Source of the DNA: CAIVAT01 sp037128705 | GTDB taxonomy: Bacteria; Bacteroidota; Bacteroidia; Bacteroidales; FEN-979 | DNA: 64,000 nt | Direction: 5' to 3' | Assembly (NCBI GenBank): GCA_037128705.1 | Contig: JBAXVX010000008.1 | Span: 52,886 to 116,885, forward strand | Shown here: piece by piece, positions 1 to 8,594 of the stretch | How the letters are laid out: each line of letters opens with the position of its first letter | How positions within the stretch are numbered: position 1 is the first letter of the stretch | The notes under the pieces: model-generated | Told to the model about the DNA's origin: nothing | The model's database searches: none | Seen by the model: the letters and a program-made list of their open reading frames with translations, nothing else | Made by a program: the position numbers and the translations under genes

Positions 1-2765
1 CCCCCGGAACCGTCAAACTGAACCACCGGATTCTGACTTGAACTTGAGGTGCCTTCCAGGAACGTAACCGTACCAGGTGTAAATGTCCAGTTCCAGCTTA
101 TCGGGCAATAGATCGTCTGATCGGTGAAATGAACGAACTCATTGCCACAGATTGCAACTTTATCCGAGGTGAAGTTAATGAATGGCTTGAGGGTATTGCT
201 CACGGTGATATAGTCAATTTTTGTGACGGAATCGGAACCGAATTCATTCCATACCTTCAGTTTTACCTGGTATGTCCCTGGGGTACTGTATAGGATACCC
301 GTCGGATTTTTCAGGTTGGAAGAGGGTGTTACAGATCCTTCGAATGTCCATTGAAAAAAGGTGGGGACCCCGGTTGAAAGATCCTTGAAATCGATGGAAC
401 AGCCAATGGGGATCACGGTCTGGCCGGTTGAAAAATCGGCAGCCGGACTGGCGTGATACATATCTGATCCCCACAATCCGCGTCCATAGGTACTTCCCCT
501 GATTGCATCCTGTGAAACCGAATCGTTGTCATAATAAATCTCCAGTTCGGTGATGCGGCCGTTTGCAGGCAGACCTGAACTGAACGGAATCCAGGTGGAG
601 GTGTTCTGATCCTTGTAATATACGCCGGCATCGGTCCCTACATACAATCCCTCACTGGCATTTTTATAATAAGCGATGGTATTCATGGGAATATTGGGAA
701 GGTTCCCTGTGATGTTGGTCCAGGTCAGGCCCTTGTTCGAAGATTTATATACCTTGTTCCCCAGGGCGAGGTAAACTGTATTTTCATCCGTAGGGTGCGA
801 TTCAATATCTCTCGGAGTTCCGGATGCCGGAAGATAGGAGGTAAGGTCAATCCAAACAGGGGTGTCGCTCATACAGTTATCCGTCCGGAATAATTTATTG
901 TCCGACCTGCCCGCATAAAACATATTGGTGTTGGCTGATGATTGTTCAACCACGGCCATATCTGCATTGTTATTCCCGGCCAGGTTATCCGAAATTTTCA
1001 GCCAGGAAATCGTAGACCCGGTCACATTCAGGGATCTCCAGATATTTTTATATCCCGCAAACATCACCTTCCGGTCGGCTTTACTCAGGCAGAACGGGGT
1101 GACCCAGGCACCACTTTCCGTAATCCCGTTGGTTCCAATGCCGGCAATATGTTTTTCCCCGGCATTGTTGACCTTCCGATAGATGTCGCCATTATAGATT
1201 GTATGATAGGTATAAGCCGCATTGGTATAATCGACGGCACACTCCATGCCGTCGCCACCACCTACGGCGATCCAGTTTGTGGGCATGTAGGCATAGGTCC
1301 CGTTATCCTGGAATCCGTTGATGACTTTGTTTTTAATGGTCTGGGATTGTCCGAGCTTATAAATCTGGCCAATGGTCATTCCCACAGTCCGGTCAGCCCA
1401 GGTCGTTCCGCCATCGGCTGTAACCCAGCAACCGCCATCATTGCCTGCATACAGTTTTCCATTCACCGGTGAATAGGCAAGAAAATGACAATCGGCATGA
1501 ACTGCAGGCTTGCTGCAATCGCCCCACCAGTGTGAATTGATGGTCCAGGAGGTCCCTCCGTTGGTTGACTTCCACACATCCACTCCGCCGGCATAGATGA
1601 TTTCAGCGTTCAAAGGATCCGCGGCCAGGGCCAGATCATACCATGCCTGACCGCCTGTTCCGTTTCCGGTGCACGACCAGTCCATGATATTGGGAGTGGT
1701 TGACCGGCTTGTGAAATTCAATCCTGCGTCGGTTGACCGGTAGAGACCATGGAATGCACTGCTGTTGTCTGATTGCATGAAATAAACATAATCCGGATTG
1801 GCAGGAGTCACCGCAATCACGCCCCTCTGCTGGGTTGTGAGCACCGATGTTATTTTTACAAAGGAGATCCCGTTATCTGATGAACGGTAAAAGGATGACC
1901 CGGAAGCTGCGTAAACGATGTCGGGGTTATCCGGTTTGAACTGGATATCTTTGAAATTCCCCGATTGGGTGTTGGTCCAGGTAGTGCCCCCGTCGGTGGA
2001 ACGATAAACTCCTGCACTGGTTGCTGCCAGAATAATTTGAGCATTTGCAGGATTCTGTATCATTCTCCCGATGGTTTTACTGCCCATACCGGTTGACGAA
2101 AGAGTCCAGGAAAGACCTCCGTCAGTACTTTTGAATACGCCCAACCCGGGCGCATCGCCTGCATCACGGTCGCCGGTGCCGATCAGGATGTTGTCGGGAT
2201 TGGAAAAATCCACAATAACAGCAGAAACGCCCAGTGTAGGCATCGTGTCGGTCCTTGTGATCCAGGTATCTCCTCCGTCAGTTGATTCCCAAAGACCACC
2301 TGACGGGGCTCCAACCCAAATTTTACTGGGGTTGGAGGGATGGAAAGCCACTACATTCACACGGCCCAGTCCAATATAACCGGCAGGTCCGGGTGAAGGG
2401 ATCTGAGAAGGACCCAGGCTGGTCCACGTTCCATTGGCTGAACGCATGCTCTTTTCATAAGTACTGTAGGCGTTAAAAGTTGCATCAGGTGCTAAACGGC
2501 TCCCGTCCGGCAGAATCCGGACCTGCATCATATATTCCCAGCGTTTGAAAACCTTCCAGCCGCATCCCCGGGTTATTTTCCGGTCCTTCCAATAAATATT
2601 GAAGGCCCGCTGTGTCTGGAAAAAATTGGCATCCGGATCCTGCATCATCTGGATCCAGTAGGGAAAGGTCGCTGTATCATTGGCAGATTGGCTGGGGACA
2701 TTCTGCGTTCTTCCGGCCATAACATAAAGCAATAGCCCGGCAGTCAGGAGTAGTGATTTTTTCAT
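1..2765 (-). CDS. Secreted BNR/Vps10-like repeat protein with PKD domains (3' end outside window)
   Basis: The minus-strand frame is open from the ATG at 2763-2765 to the window edge (at least 921 codons), so the C-terminus is missing. The protein opens with a signal peptide (MKKSLLLTAGLLLYVMAG). From about residue 80 to 740 it shows repeated Asp-box units of the type STDGG.TW (for example KSTDGGLSW, RSTDGGTTW, KSTNGGTSW), which are typical of BNR/sortilin-like beta-propellers. From about residue 770 a PKD domain follows (FKDLSTG, FQWTFEG, GTYQVKLKVWNEFG), and a second PKD begins near residue 860. Such proteins are exported and are often type IX secretion substrates with a C-terminal sorting domain; that end cannot be seen here. 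The ligand is unknown. The gene stands alone behind its own -7 element. Plus-strand ORFs inside it are shadows. Confidence 0.88.
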   Translation of the reverse strand, partial: MKKSLLLTAGLLLYVMAGRTQNVPSQSANDTATFPYWIQMMQDPDANFFQTQRAFNIYWKDRKITRGCGWKVFKRWEYMMQVRILPDGSRLAPDATFNAYSTYEKSMRSANGTWTSLGPSQIPSPGPAGYIGLGRVNVVAFHPSNPSKIWVGAPSGGLWESTDGGDTWITRTDTMPTLGVSAVIVDFSNPDNILIGTGDRDAGDAPGLGVFKSTDGGLSWTLSSTGMGSKTIGRMIQNPANAQIILAATSAGVYRSTDGGTTWTNTQSGNFKDIQFKPDNPDIVYAASGSSFYRSSDNGISFVKITSVLTTQQRGVIAVTPANPDYVYFMQSDNSSAFHGLYRSTDAGLNFTSRSTTPNIMDWSCTGNGTGGQAWYDLALAADPLNAEIIYAGGVDVWKSTNGGTSWTINSHWWGDCSKPAVHADCHFLAYSPVNGKLYAGNDGGCWVTADGGTTWADRTVGMTIGQIYKLGQSQTIKNKVINGFQDNGTYAYMPTNWIAVGGGDGMECAVDYTNAAYTYHTIYNGDIYRKVNNAGEKHIAGIGTNGITESGAWVTPFCLSKADRKVMFAGYKNIWRSLNVTGSTISWLKISDNLAGNNNADMAVVEQSSANTNMFYAGRSDNKLFRTDNCMSDTPVWIDLTSYLPASGTPRDIESHPTDENTVYLALGNKVYKSSNKGLTWTNITGNLPNIPMNTIAYYKNASEGLYVGTDAGVYYKDQNTSTWIPFSSGLPANGRITELEIYYDNDSVSQDAIRGSTYGRGLWGSDMYHASPAADFSTGQTVIPIGCSIDFKDLSTGVPTFFQWTFEGSVTPSSNLKNPTGILYSTPGTYQVKLKVWNEFGSDSVTKIDYITVSNTLKPFINFTSDKVAICGNEFVHFTDQTIYCPISWNWTFTPGTVTFLEGTSSSSQNPVVQFDGSG

Positions 2766-2790
2766 TGTCTTCAGGATGATTTATAGGGTA

Positions 2791-2798
2791 CAAATGTA
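2791..2798 (-). promoter_or_regulatory. -7 promoter element TACATTTG of the BNR/PKD gene
   Basis: The minus strand reads TACATTTG here, matching the Bacteroidota sigma-ABfr -7 consensus TAnnTTTG. It lies 25 nt upstream of the ATG. No clear TTG -33 element is seen at the usual spacing. Confidence 0.5.
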
Positions 2799-2918
2799 AG
2801 GAAAAACGCGAGACACTCCCGGCGACTGTTAAAATGAATGATTTGTCTTTTTTCTTGAGAATGAGAAATTGAATGATGATTACGCAACAGAGGAGCTGCG
2901 GAGGATCATCTCATTGCT

Positions 2919-4082
2919 TTAGTAAGCATGCCCTCCCTCTTCCATCTCGGCAGCATCAATTTTTTTGCTGTTGATGGCTTTCCATGCATACCAGATATAA
3001 GCGATCACAAATGGCACCAGCAATGACACATAACTCATGGCTGTGAGGGTGTAATGGCTGGATGAGCTGTTGCGGATGGTCAGGGAACTCTGCAAATCGA
3101 AGGTTGACGGGTAATAGGCTGTATGGTTGAATCCGGCAAGGCAGAACAGGGCAAACACGGTAAGGAAGGTCCCTGATCCTGCATACCAGATGGCGGATGA
3201 TCCCTTTTTTTTATTGCAGAGAAGCGGAAGTGCGATCCCCGCCAAAACCAATACCACACCGGATAAAAATATCACCAGGACCAGTGGCATTTGAAGCAGG
3301 TTGTGAAAATACTTGAAAGGTTCCAGGAATATTGTCCTGTCCCCGGGCTGGACCGCAAAACCAGGCATAAACATAAGGGCTCCGGTGAACGCCAGAAAGA
3401 AAACAAGAAAGGGGATGGCGTTGAAGAGGAGCTGTTTTTTTGACCGGGTTAAAATATTATCGTTATCAATGGTATTCATGAAGTAGAGGATGCCAAGAAC
3501 CCTGGCCAGGAAGAATACAGACAACCCGAGGGCCACATTGCGCCAGTTTAAAACTGCTTCAAGTCCGTGGGCCGGGTTTTGCCACCGAGAGATGGCAGGA
3601 TCCAGGAGGTTGGTCAGCGCCGATTTATTGACCGAGAAGGCCGATCCGGTGAAAAATGTTGCAACGGCTGTCCCGATGAGGAGGGTCCCCAGCAACCCAT
3701 TGATGATCAAAAACCATTCATAGGTTCTATGCCCCAGGAGATTATCCGGTTTGCTTCGGAATTCATAGGCCACAGCCTGGATGATAAAGGGGAACAGGAT
3801 GGCCATCCACACCCAGTAGGCGCCGCCAAAGCTGGTGGAGTAGAATAGCGGGAAGGCAGCGAAAAAAGCGCCTCCGAAAGTGACCAGGGTGGTGAAGGTA
3901 AATTCCCACTTCCGGCCCAGGGAGTTGACCAGCATTTTGCGCTCCGGTTCGGTTTTGCCGATGGTATAGATCAGTGTTTGTCCGCCCTGTACAAACATCA
4001 GGAACACGAGGAGGCTGCCCAGGATGGAGATGATGATCCACCAGTAGGACTGTAAGGTATCAATCGACATGGTTTCGAACAT
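2919..4082 (-). CDS. cydB: Cytochrome bd oxidase subunit II
   Basis: A 387-residue polytopic membrane protein starting MFETMSIDTLQSYWWIIISI. It matches the CydB family in length (E. coli 379) and in hydrophobic pattern. CydB is the structural partner of CydA in the quinol-oxidising, oxygen-reducing bd complex of the inner membrane. Its ATG shares one base with the cydA stop (TGATG on the minus strand), so the two are translationally coupled. No cydX-like micropeptide is found in the 153 bp downstream, and no clear intrinsic terminator is seen there. Confidence 0.95.
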   Translation of the reverse strand: MFETMSIDTLQSYWWIIISILGSLLVFLMFVQGGQTLIYTIGKTEPERKMLVNSLGRKWEFTFTTLVTFGGAFFAAFPLFYSTSFGGAYWVWMAILFPFIIQAVAYEFRSKPDNLLGHRTYEWFLIINGLLGTLLIGTAVATFFTGSAFSVNKSALTNLLDPAISRWQNPAHGLEAVLNWRNVALGLSVFFLARVLGILYFMNTIDNDNILTRSKKQLLFNAIPFLVFFLAFTGALMFMPGFAVQPGDRTIFLEPFKYFHNLLQMPLVLVIFLSGVVLVLAGIALPLLCNKKKGSSAIWYAGSGTFLTVFALFCLAGFNHTAYYPSTFDLQSSLTIRNSSSSHYTLTAMSYVSLLVPFVIAYIWYAWKAINSKKIDAAEMEEGGHAY

Positions 4083-5659
4083 CAGTGAGTCCCTCCATCT
4101 TTAGGTCCGAGTTTGATTTGTTTGATCATGATCATCAGTTCGGCTATCAGGAGCACGGTGAAGATCGCAGCAAAGAGAATAAATGTAATGACGACGGATG
4201 ATGCATCGATTTTCGACACGGCGGCCATGGCAGGCATCAGGTCCTGGATGACCCAGGGCTGGCGGCCTACTTCGGCCACGATCCAGCCGGCTTCCGAAGC
4301 AAGGTACACCAGTGGAATCGTCAGGATGGCCAGTCTGAGCAACCATCGTTTGTTTTCAAGTTGGTTTTTACTTGCGAGATAGAGGACCACCGTAAACAAC
4401 AGGATAAAATAGATCCCAAGATATACCATCAGATGGAAACTGTAAAAAGTAATGGGAACGTTGGGAACGATGCTTTCGGGGGAGTTAAGATAGGCATATC
4501 CGAACCAGGGAAAGTTCCGGTTGAGTTCGGCCAGCGAGCCGTTGATCTTGGCTGTATCCTTTGCTGCTTTTGCATCGCGGTAGGATACCAGGGCGGCCAC
4601 CGCTTTTTTCCCCAGGACTATTTTTTCTTCAGCTGAAAAAGCGCGTTCCTTTTCAAGGGCATTCACATATTTGAACCCGGGTTTATAACCACCCTTTAAC
4701 AGGTCGTCGACTCCAGGAACAAACGCCTCAGGATCCCGGTATCCAAGGAATGAAAGAAGTTTAGGGAATTCAACTTTCACGAGGAAGGCATCTTTTCCGT
4801 CACCGGGCTTTTTAGAAGGGGTCAGGATTCCAACCGCAACCAGCCCGGCTCCGGATTTTCCCTGGTATAATCCCTCCATGGCAGCCAGTTTCATGGGTTG
4901 CTTTTGAGAAACCTGGAATGCAGAACCATCTCCGGTATATGCCAGGAAAAGCGAAGTTGAAAGCCCGAAAATGCTGGCCACCACGATGCTGCGTTTGGCA
5001 AGCAGGGTGTGTCTTTTTTTTAGAAGAAACCAGGCACTCACCCCGACTACGAAAACGGAGGCCGTTACATAACCTGATGAGACCGTATGCAGAAATTTAT
5101 TCACGGCAACCGGCGAAAACAGGATGGCCCAGAAATTCACCATTTCATTTCGGGCGGTATCGGGATTGAATTGCATTCCCACCGGATACTGCATCCAAGC
5201 GTTGGCGACCAGGATCCACAGTGCTGACAGGTTGGCCCCGATTGCGGTGAGCCATGAAGCGGCGAGATGGAAACGTTTACTCACCTTGTTCCAGCCGAAA
5301 AACATGACCGCGATGAAGGTCGACTCCAGGAAAAAAGCCATGATCCCTTCAATGGCCAGGGGCGCCCCGAAAATATCACCCACAAACCATGAATAGTTTG
5401 ACCAGTTGGTGCCAAACTGGAATTCAAGAATGATGCCGGTTGCGACTCCGATGGCAAAGTTGATCCCGAACAGGGTCATCCAGAATTTCGTGATCTGTTT
5501 CCACTCCGGATTTCCCGTCCTGACATAAATTGACTCCATGATGGCAACGATAATGCCCAATCCTAGGGTAAGCGGAACGAAAATCCAGTGGTACATTGCA
5601 GTGAGCGCAAATTGAGCTCGTGACCAGTCAATCAGGGAAAGATCTACATGTTCAATCAT
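4082..5659 (-). CDS. cydA: Cytochrome bd oxidase subunit I
   Basis: A 525-residue protein, the haem-bearing quinol oxidase subunit of cytochrome bd. The GRQPW motif is present (AEVGRQPWVIQD). QPMKLAAMEG carries the Lys and Glu that in E. coli CydA (K252, E257) line the quinol site. The region between the quinol motif and GRQPW is long, as in the long Q-loop (E. coli) type. The N-terminus (DWSRAQFALTAMYHWIFVPL) contains the conserved region around the haem b595 ligand. The operon is cydA-cydB, divergent from the cbb3 locus. Bd oxidases have high oxygen affinity and support microaerobic or nanaerobic respiration. Confidence 0.97.
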   Translation of the reverse strand: MIEHVDLSLIDWSRAQFALTAMYHWIFVPLTLGLGIIVAIMESIYVRTGNPEWKQITKFWMTLFGINFAIGVATGIILEFQFGTNWSNYSWFVGDIFGAPLAIEGIMAFFLESTFIAVMFFGWNKVSKRFHLAASWLTAIGANLSALWILVANAWMQYPVGMQFNPDTARNEMVNFWAILFSPVAVNKFLHTVSSGYVTASVFVVGVSAWFLLKKRHTLLAKRSIVVASIFGLSTSLFLAYTGDGSAFQVSQKQPMKLAAMEGLYQGKSGAGLVAVGILTPSKKPGDGKDAFLVKVEFPKLLSFLGYRDPEAFVPGVDDLLKGGYKPGFKYVNALEKERAFSAEEKIVLGKKAVAALVSYRDAKAAKDTAKINGSLAELNRNFPWFGYAYLNSPESIVPNVPITFYSFHLMVYLGIYFILLFTVVLYLASKNQLENKRWLLRLAILTIPLVYLASEAGWIVAEVGRQPWVIQDLMPAMAAVSKIDASSVVITFILFAAIFTVLLIAELMIMIKQIKLGPKDGGTH

Positions 5660-5680
5660 GAGAAAGAGGGATTAATACGA

Positions 5681-5719
5681 CAAAGATAATCAAATATAAG
5701 GTTTCATTTCAGAATGAAA
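5681..5719 (-). promoter_or_regulatory. cydA promoter region with a 7-bp dyad
   Basis: On the minus strand TATCTTTG (5681-5688) fits TAnnTTTG and lies 21 nt upstream of the cydA ATG. A second candidate, TATATTTG, lies at 5691-5698. Directly upstream is a perfect inverted repeat TTTCATT-N4-AATGAAA (5702-5719), in the place a regulator overlapping the -33 region would bind. The regulator is unknown; an FNR/CRP-type protein is only a guess. Confidence 0.5.
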
Positions 5720-5848
5720 TCCTGTATACAAGTCCTGAATTGTTTAATTTTACCGGCCGTTTCGATCGTCGCTTTCCACAGAGGCTGGGGACCCGGTACC
5801 CCGGAAATGATCTGATTAAAAAAGGCTTCGGCAACGGATGACTAGTCT

Positions 5849-8272
5849 ATGGCGAGCTTTTCTGATAGCCGTGAATCGGCAAAAAAATCAAATGCGTGTT
5901 ACCATTGCGGGGAGGATTGCGGACCCGTGCCCATCACCCTCGAAGAAAAAATCTTTTGCTGCAACGGTTGTAAAACAGTCTATGAGATTTTAAGTCAGAA
6001 CAATGCCTGTGAATACTACGGGTTTGAATCACACCCCGGCCTGAAGGGTGGCAACAATGAAGTAGGCAACCGTTATGCCTACCTTGACAACGAGGAGATC
6101 CGCCGCGAATTGCTTGAATTTTCAGAAGATGGCGTGAGCAAAGTCAAATTGTTCATCCCTGCCATTCATTGCAGTTCATGCATCTGGTTACTTGAAAACC
6201 TTCAGCGATTGCATTCCGGGGTGATGCATTCTTCAGTGAACTTTGTGAAAAAGGAGATCATCGTCACCTTTCATGATGCTTTAATTTCGCTGCGGCAACT
6301 GGTTGAACTGCTGGTCTCAATAAACTATATTCCGCAACTGACCCTCGAAACCATGCAGAAAGGGGCCAAGCGGAAGGTCAACCGCGGGATCTATTATCGT
6401 TTGGGTGTTGCCGGTTTTTGCTTTGGGAACATCATGCTTTTCAGTTTTCCGGCCTATCTCAGTGTAAATGACACAGTTGAAAACCTTCTGCGGCAGAATT
6501 TCGGATTGCTTAACATTCTTTTTGGCATTCCGGTCGCCTTTTATTCAGGGTCGGTCTTCATCATTTCGGCCTACAAAGGACTGAAAAAAAGATTTATCAG
6601 CATCGATGTTCCCATCGCCGTCGGAATCCTTGTCCTGTTTTTCAGAAGTGCGTATGAGATCATCTCCGGAACAGGACCCGGCTTTATGGATTCTCTGGCA
6701 GGACTGGTCTTTTTTCTTTCCATCGGACGATGGTACCAGGATAAAACCTACCAGGCACTTTCCTTTGAGCGCGACTACCATTCCTATTTTCCTGTAGCTG
6801 TTACCCTCATATCCGGTTCAGGGGCCGAGTCGATCATCCCGATTAAAAAACTGAAAACCGGCATGCGCATCCTGGTCAGGAACCAGGAACTGGTGCCGGC
6901 TGATGCACTGCTTGTAAAGGGAGATGGCTCCATCGACTATAGCTTCGTCAGCGGGGAGTCGGCGCCGGTGGTGAAAAGGGAGGGAGAACGGATCTTTGCC
7001 GGTGGCCGCCAGGTAGGAGCCTCCATCGAGCTTATCGTTGAGCGCGAGGTCGCACAAAGCCGGCTTACCGAATTGTGGAACCAGGATATGACCGGTGGTG
7101 AAAAACAGAGCAGGTGGGACTCGGTTCTTGATGTGATCAGCCGGTATTTTACCGTGATGATCCTGGTCCTTTCCACTGTTTCCGGGATATTCTGGTGGTT
7201 TTACAATCCTCAGATGACATTCCTGGTGGTTACTTCTATCCTGATCGTCGCTTGTCCATGTGCCCTGGCCATGACCTACCCTTTTTCACTGGGAGGTGCC
7301 ATGCGGGTTTTCGGACGGAACAACTTTTATCTCAAAAGGACCGGGGTCGTTGAAGCACTGTCAAAAATTGACACCATCGTGTTCGATAAAACAGGGACCA
7401 TAACCCGCAATGACGGACTGGGCGCTGATTTTAGTTCACTCTCCGCTTCACAGGAGCAGTTGCACTGGATATCATCCCTGGTGCGCCACTCCACCCATCC
7501 GGCCAGTGTGGCGATCCACCGCCAGCTGCAAGGTTTTGAGGCCCTGAGTGTGACCGGATTTCGTGAGATCGCGGCACAAGGCATCGAGGGCAGTATCAAA
7601 GAACACCGTATCAAAATAGGATCGGAGAAATTTGTGACTGGGACCCGGCCAATGACAGCCGCTGGCGGAAGGGTCTTCATCTCCTTTGATGACGAAGTGA
7701 TAGGGTTTGTGGGCATCAGTAACCAGTACCGTGATGGAATGAAGGAGGTGCTCACCGGACTTTCCAGACGGTATGAACTTCATTTGCTTTCGGGAGACAA
7801 TGATGCTGAACTGGAAAATCTCCTTTCATTTTTCCCATCCAGGGACCATCTGAATTTTAATAAATCTCCCAAAGACAAGCTTGAATATATCCGTGACCTG
7901 AAGAACTCGGGCAGGAGGGTGCTGATGATTGGCGACGGACTGAACGATGCAGGGGCTTTGCGTGAGAGTGACTGCGGAATATCCATTGCCGATGACATCT
8001 ATCATTTCTCACCGGCCTGCGATGCCATTCTGGAATCAGGACAGTTCTACCGACTTCCTGATTTTCTGAATTTCAGCCGTACCAGTATGCGCATTGTATT
8101 CATCAGCATGATCCTCTCTTTTCTTTACAATGTGGTTGGATTAAGTTTTGCCATCAGCGGGAATCTTTCGCCGGTTGTTTCGGCCATCCTGATGCCGCTT
8201 AGTTCCGTAACAATTGTTGCTTTTGTTACGCTATCTGTTTTTTTATCAGCTGGTTATTGCAGATTTAGGTAA
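5849..8272 (+). CDS. ccoI: Cu-exporting P1B-type ATPase of the cbb3 assembly type (CcoI/FixI-like)
   Basis: An 807-residue heavy-metal ATPase. The N-terminus has an extra Cys-rich metal-binding module (CYHCGEDC, FCCNGC; residues 17-41), followed by an HMA domain with HCSSC at 107-111. Transmembrane helices surround the CPC ion site (ACPCALAM, Cys469 onward). The phosphorylation motif DKTGT starts at Asp513, and the hinge motif GDGLNDAGAL is near the C-terminus. This architecture belongs to the CtpA/CopA2/FixI group, which moves Cu(I) out of the cytoplasm to supply the CuB centre of cbb3 oxidase. Its position directly before ccoS and ccoNO supports this. It is divergent from cydA. The start at 5849 gives the complete N-terminal metal site. 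Confidence 0.93.
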   Translation: MASFSDSRESAKKSNACYHCGEDCGPVPITLEEKIFCCNGCKTVYEILSQNNACEYYGFESHPGLKGGNNEVGNRYAYLDNEEIRRELLEFSEDGVSKVKLFIPAIHCSSCIWLLENLQRLHSGVMHSSVNFVKKEIIVTFHDALISLRQLVELLVSINYIPQLTLETMQKGAKRKVNRGIYYRLGVAGFCFGNIMLFSFPAYLSVNDTVENLLRQNFGLLNILFGIPVAFYSGSVFIISAYKGLKKRFISIDVPIAVGILVLFFRSAYEIISGTGPGFMDSLAGLVFFLSIGRWYQDKTYQALSFERDYHSYFPVAVTLISGSGAESIIPIKKLKTGMRILVRNQELVPADALLVKGDGSIDYSFVSGESAPVVKREGERIFAGGRQVGASIELIVEREVAQSRLTELWNQDMTGGEKQSRWDSVLDVISRYFTVMILVLSTVSGIFWWFYNPQMTFLVVTSILIVACPCALAMTYPFSLGGAMRVFGRNNFYLKRTGVVEALSKIDTIVFDKTGTITRNDGLGADFSSLSASQEQLHWISSLVRHSTHPASVAIHRQLQGFEALSVTGFREIAAQGIEGSIKEHRIKIGSEKFVTGTRPMTAAGGRVFISFDDEVIGFVGISNQYRDGMKEVLTGLSRRYELHLLSGDNDAELENLLSFFPSRDHLNFNKSPKDKLEYIRDLKNSGRRVLMIGDGLNDAGALRESDCGISIADDIYHFSPACDAILESGQFYRLPDFLNFSRTSMRIVFISMILSFLYNVVGLSFAISGNLSPVVSAILMPLSSVTIVAFVTLSVFLSAGYCRFR

Positions 8273-8381
8273 AATCAGCTTATTAGGACTGAATATAAAT
8301 ATTCTTAATTTTCTGTATTTGACTGCCTGTATTTTGGAAATTCAATACTTTAATCTTTAATTTGCCCTCAAGTAGAACACT

Positions 8382-8591
8382 ATGAGCGTAATCCTTGTCC
8401 TGGTTGTATTCAGTGTCGTACTTGCCGGTGGCTTTTTAGCAGCCTTTTTCTGGTCTGTTCGCAATGGCCAGTATGATGATACCTACAGCGCCTCAGTCAG
8501 GATTCTCTTTGATGACGATAAGCCCGCAGATTTAAAAAAATCTGAATCCACCACGACCAATACACTGGAAGAAAATTCACCAACCCAATAG
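8382..8591 (+). CDS. ccoS: cbb3 oxidase maturation protein CcoS
   Basis: A 69-residue protein with one N-terminal transmembrane helix (VILVLVVFSVVLAGGFLAAF), then FFWSVRNGQYDD and an acidic ILFDDD, the hallmark layout of CcoS. CcoS is required for cofactor insertion into cbb3 oxidase. It ends 3 nt before ccoNO, so the two are probably co-transcribed. Confidence 0.93.
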   Translation: MSVILVLVVFSVVLAGGFLAAFFWSVRNGQYDDTYSASVRILFDDDKPADLKKSESTTTNTLEENSPTQ

Positions 8592-8594
8592 CAT

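Noticed and set aside
942..1472. 176-codon plus-strand ORF
   Set aside because: Lies antisense to the BNR/PKD gene, whose frame is open throughout with clear repeat motifs; a shadow frame.
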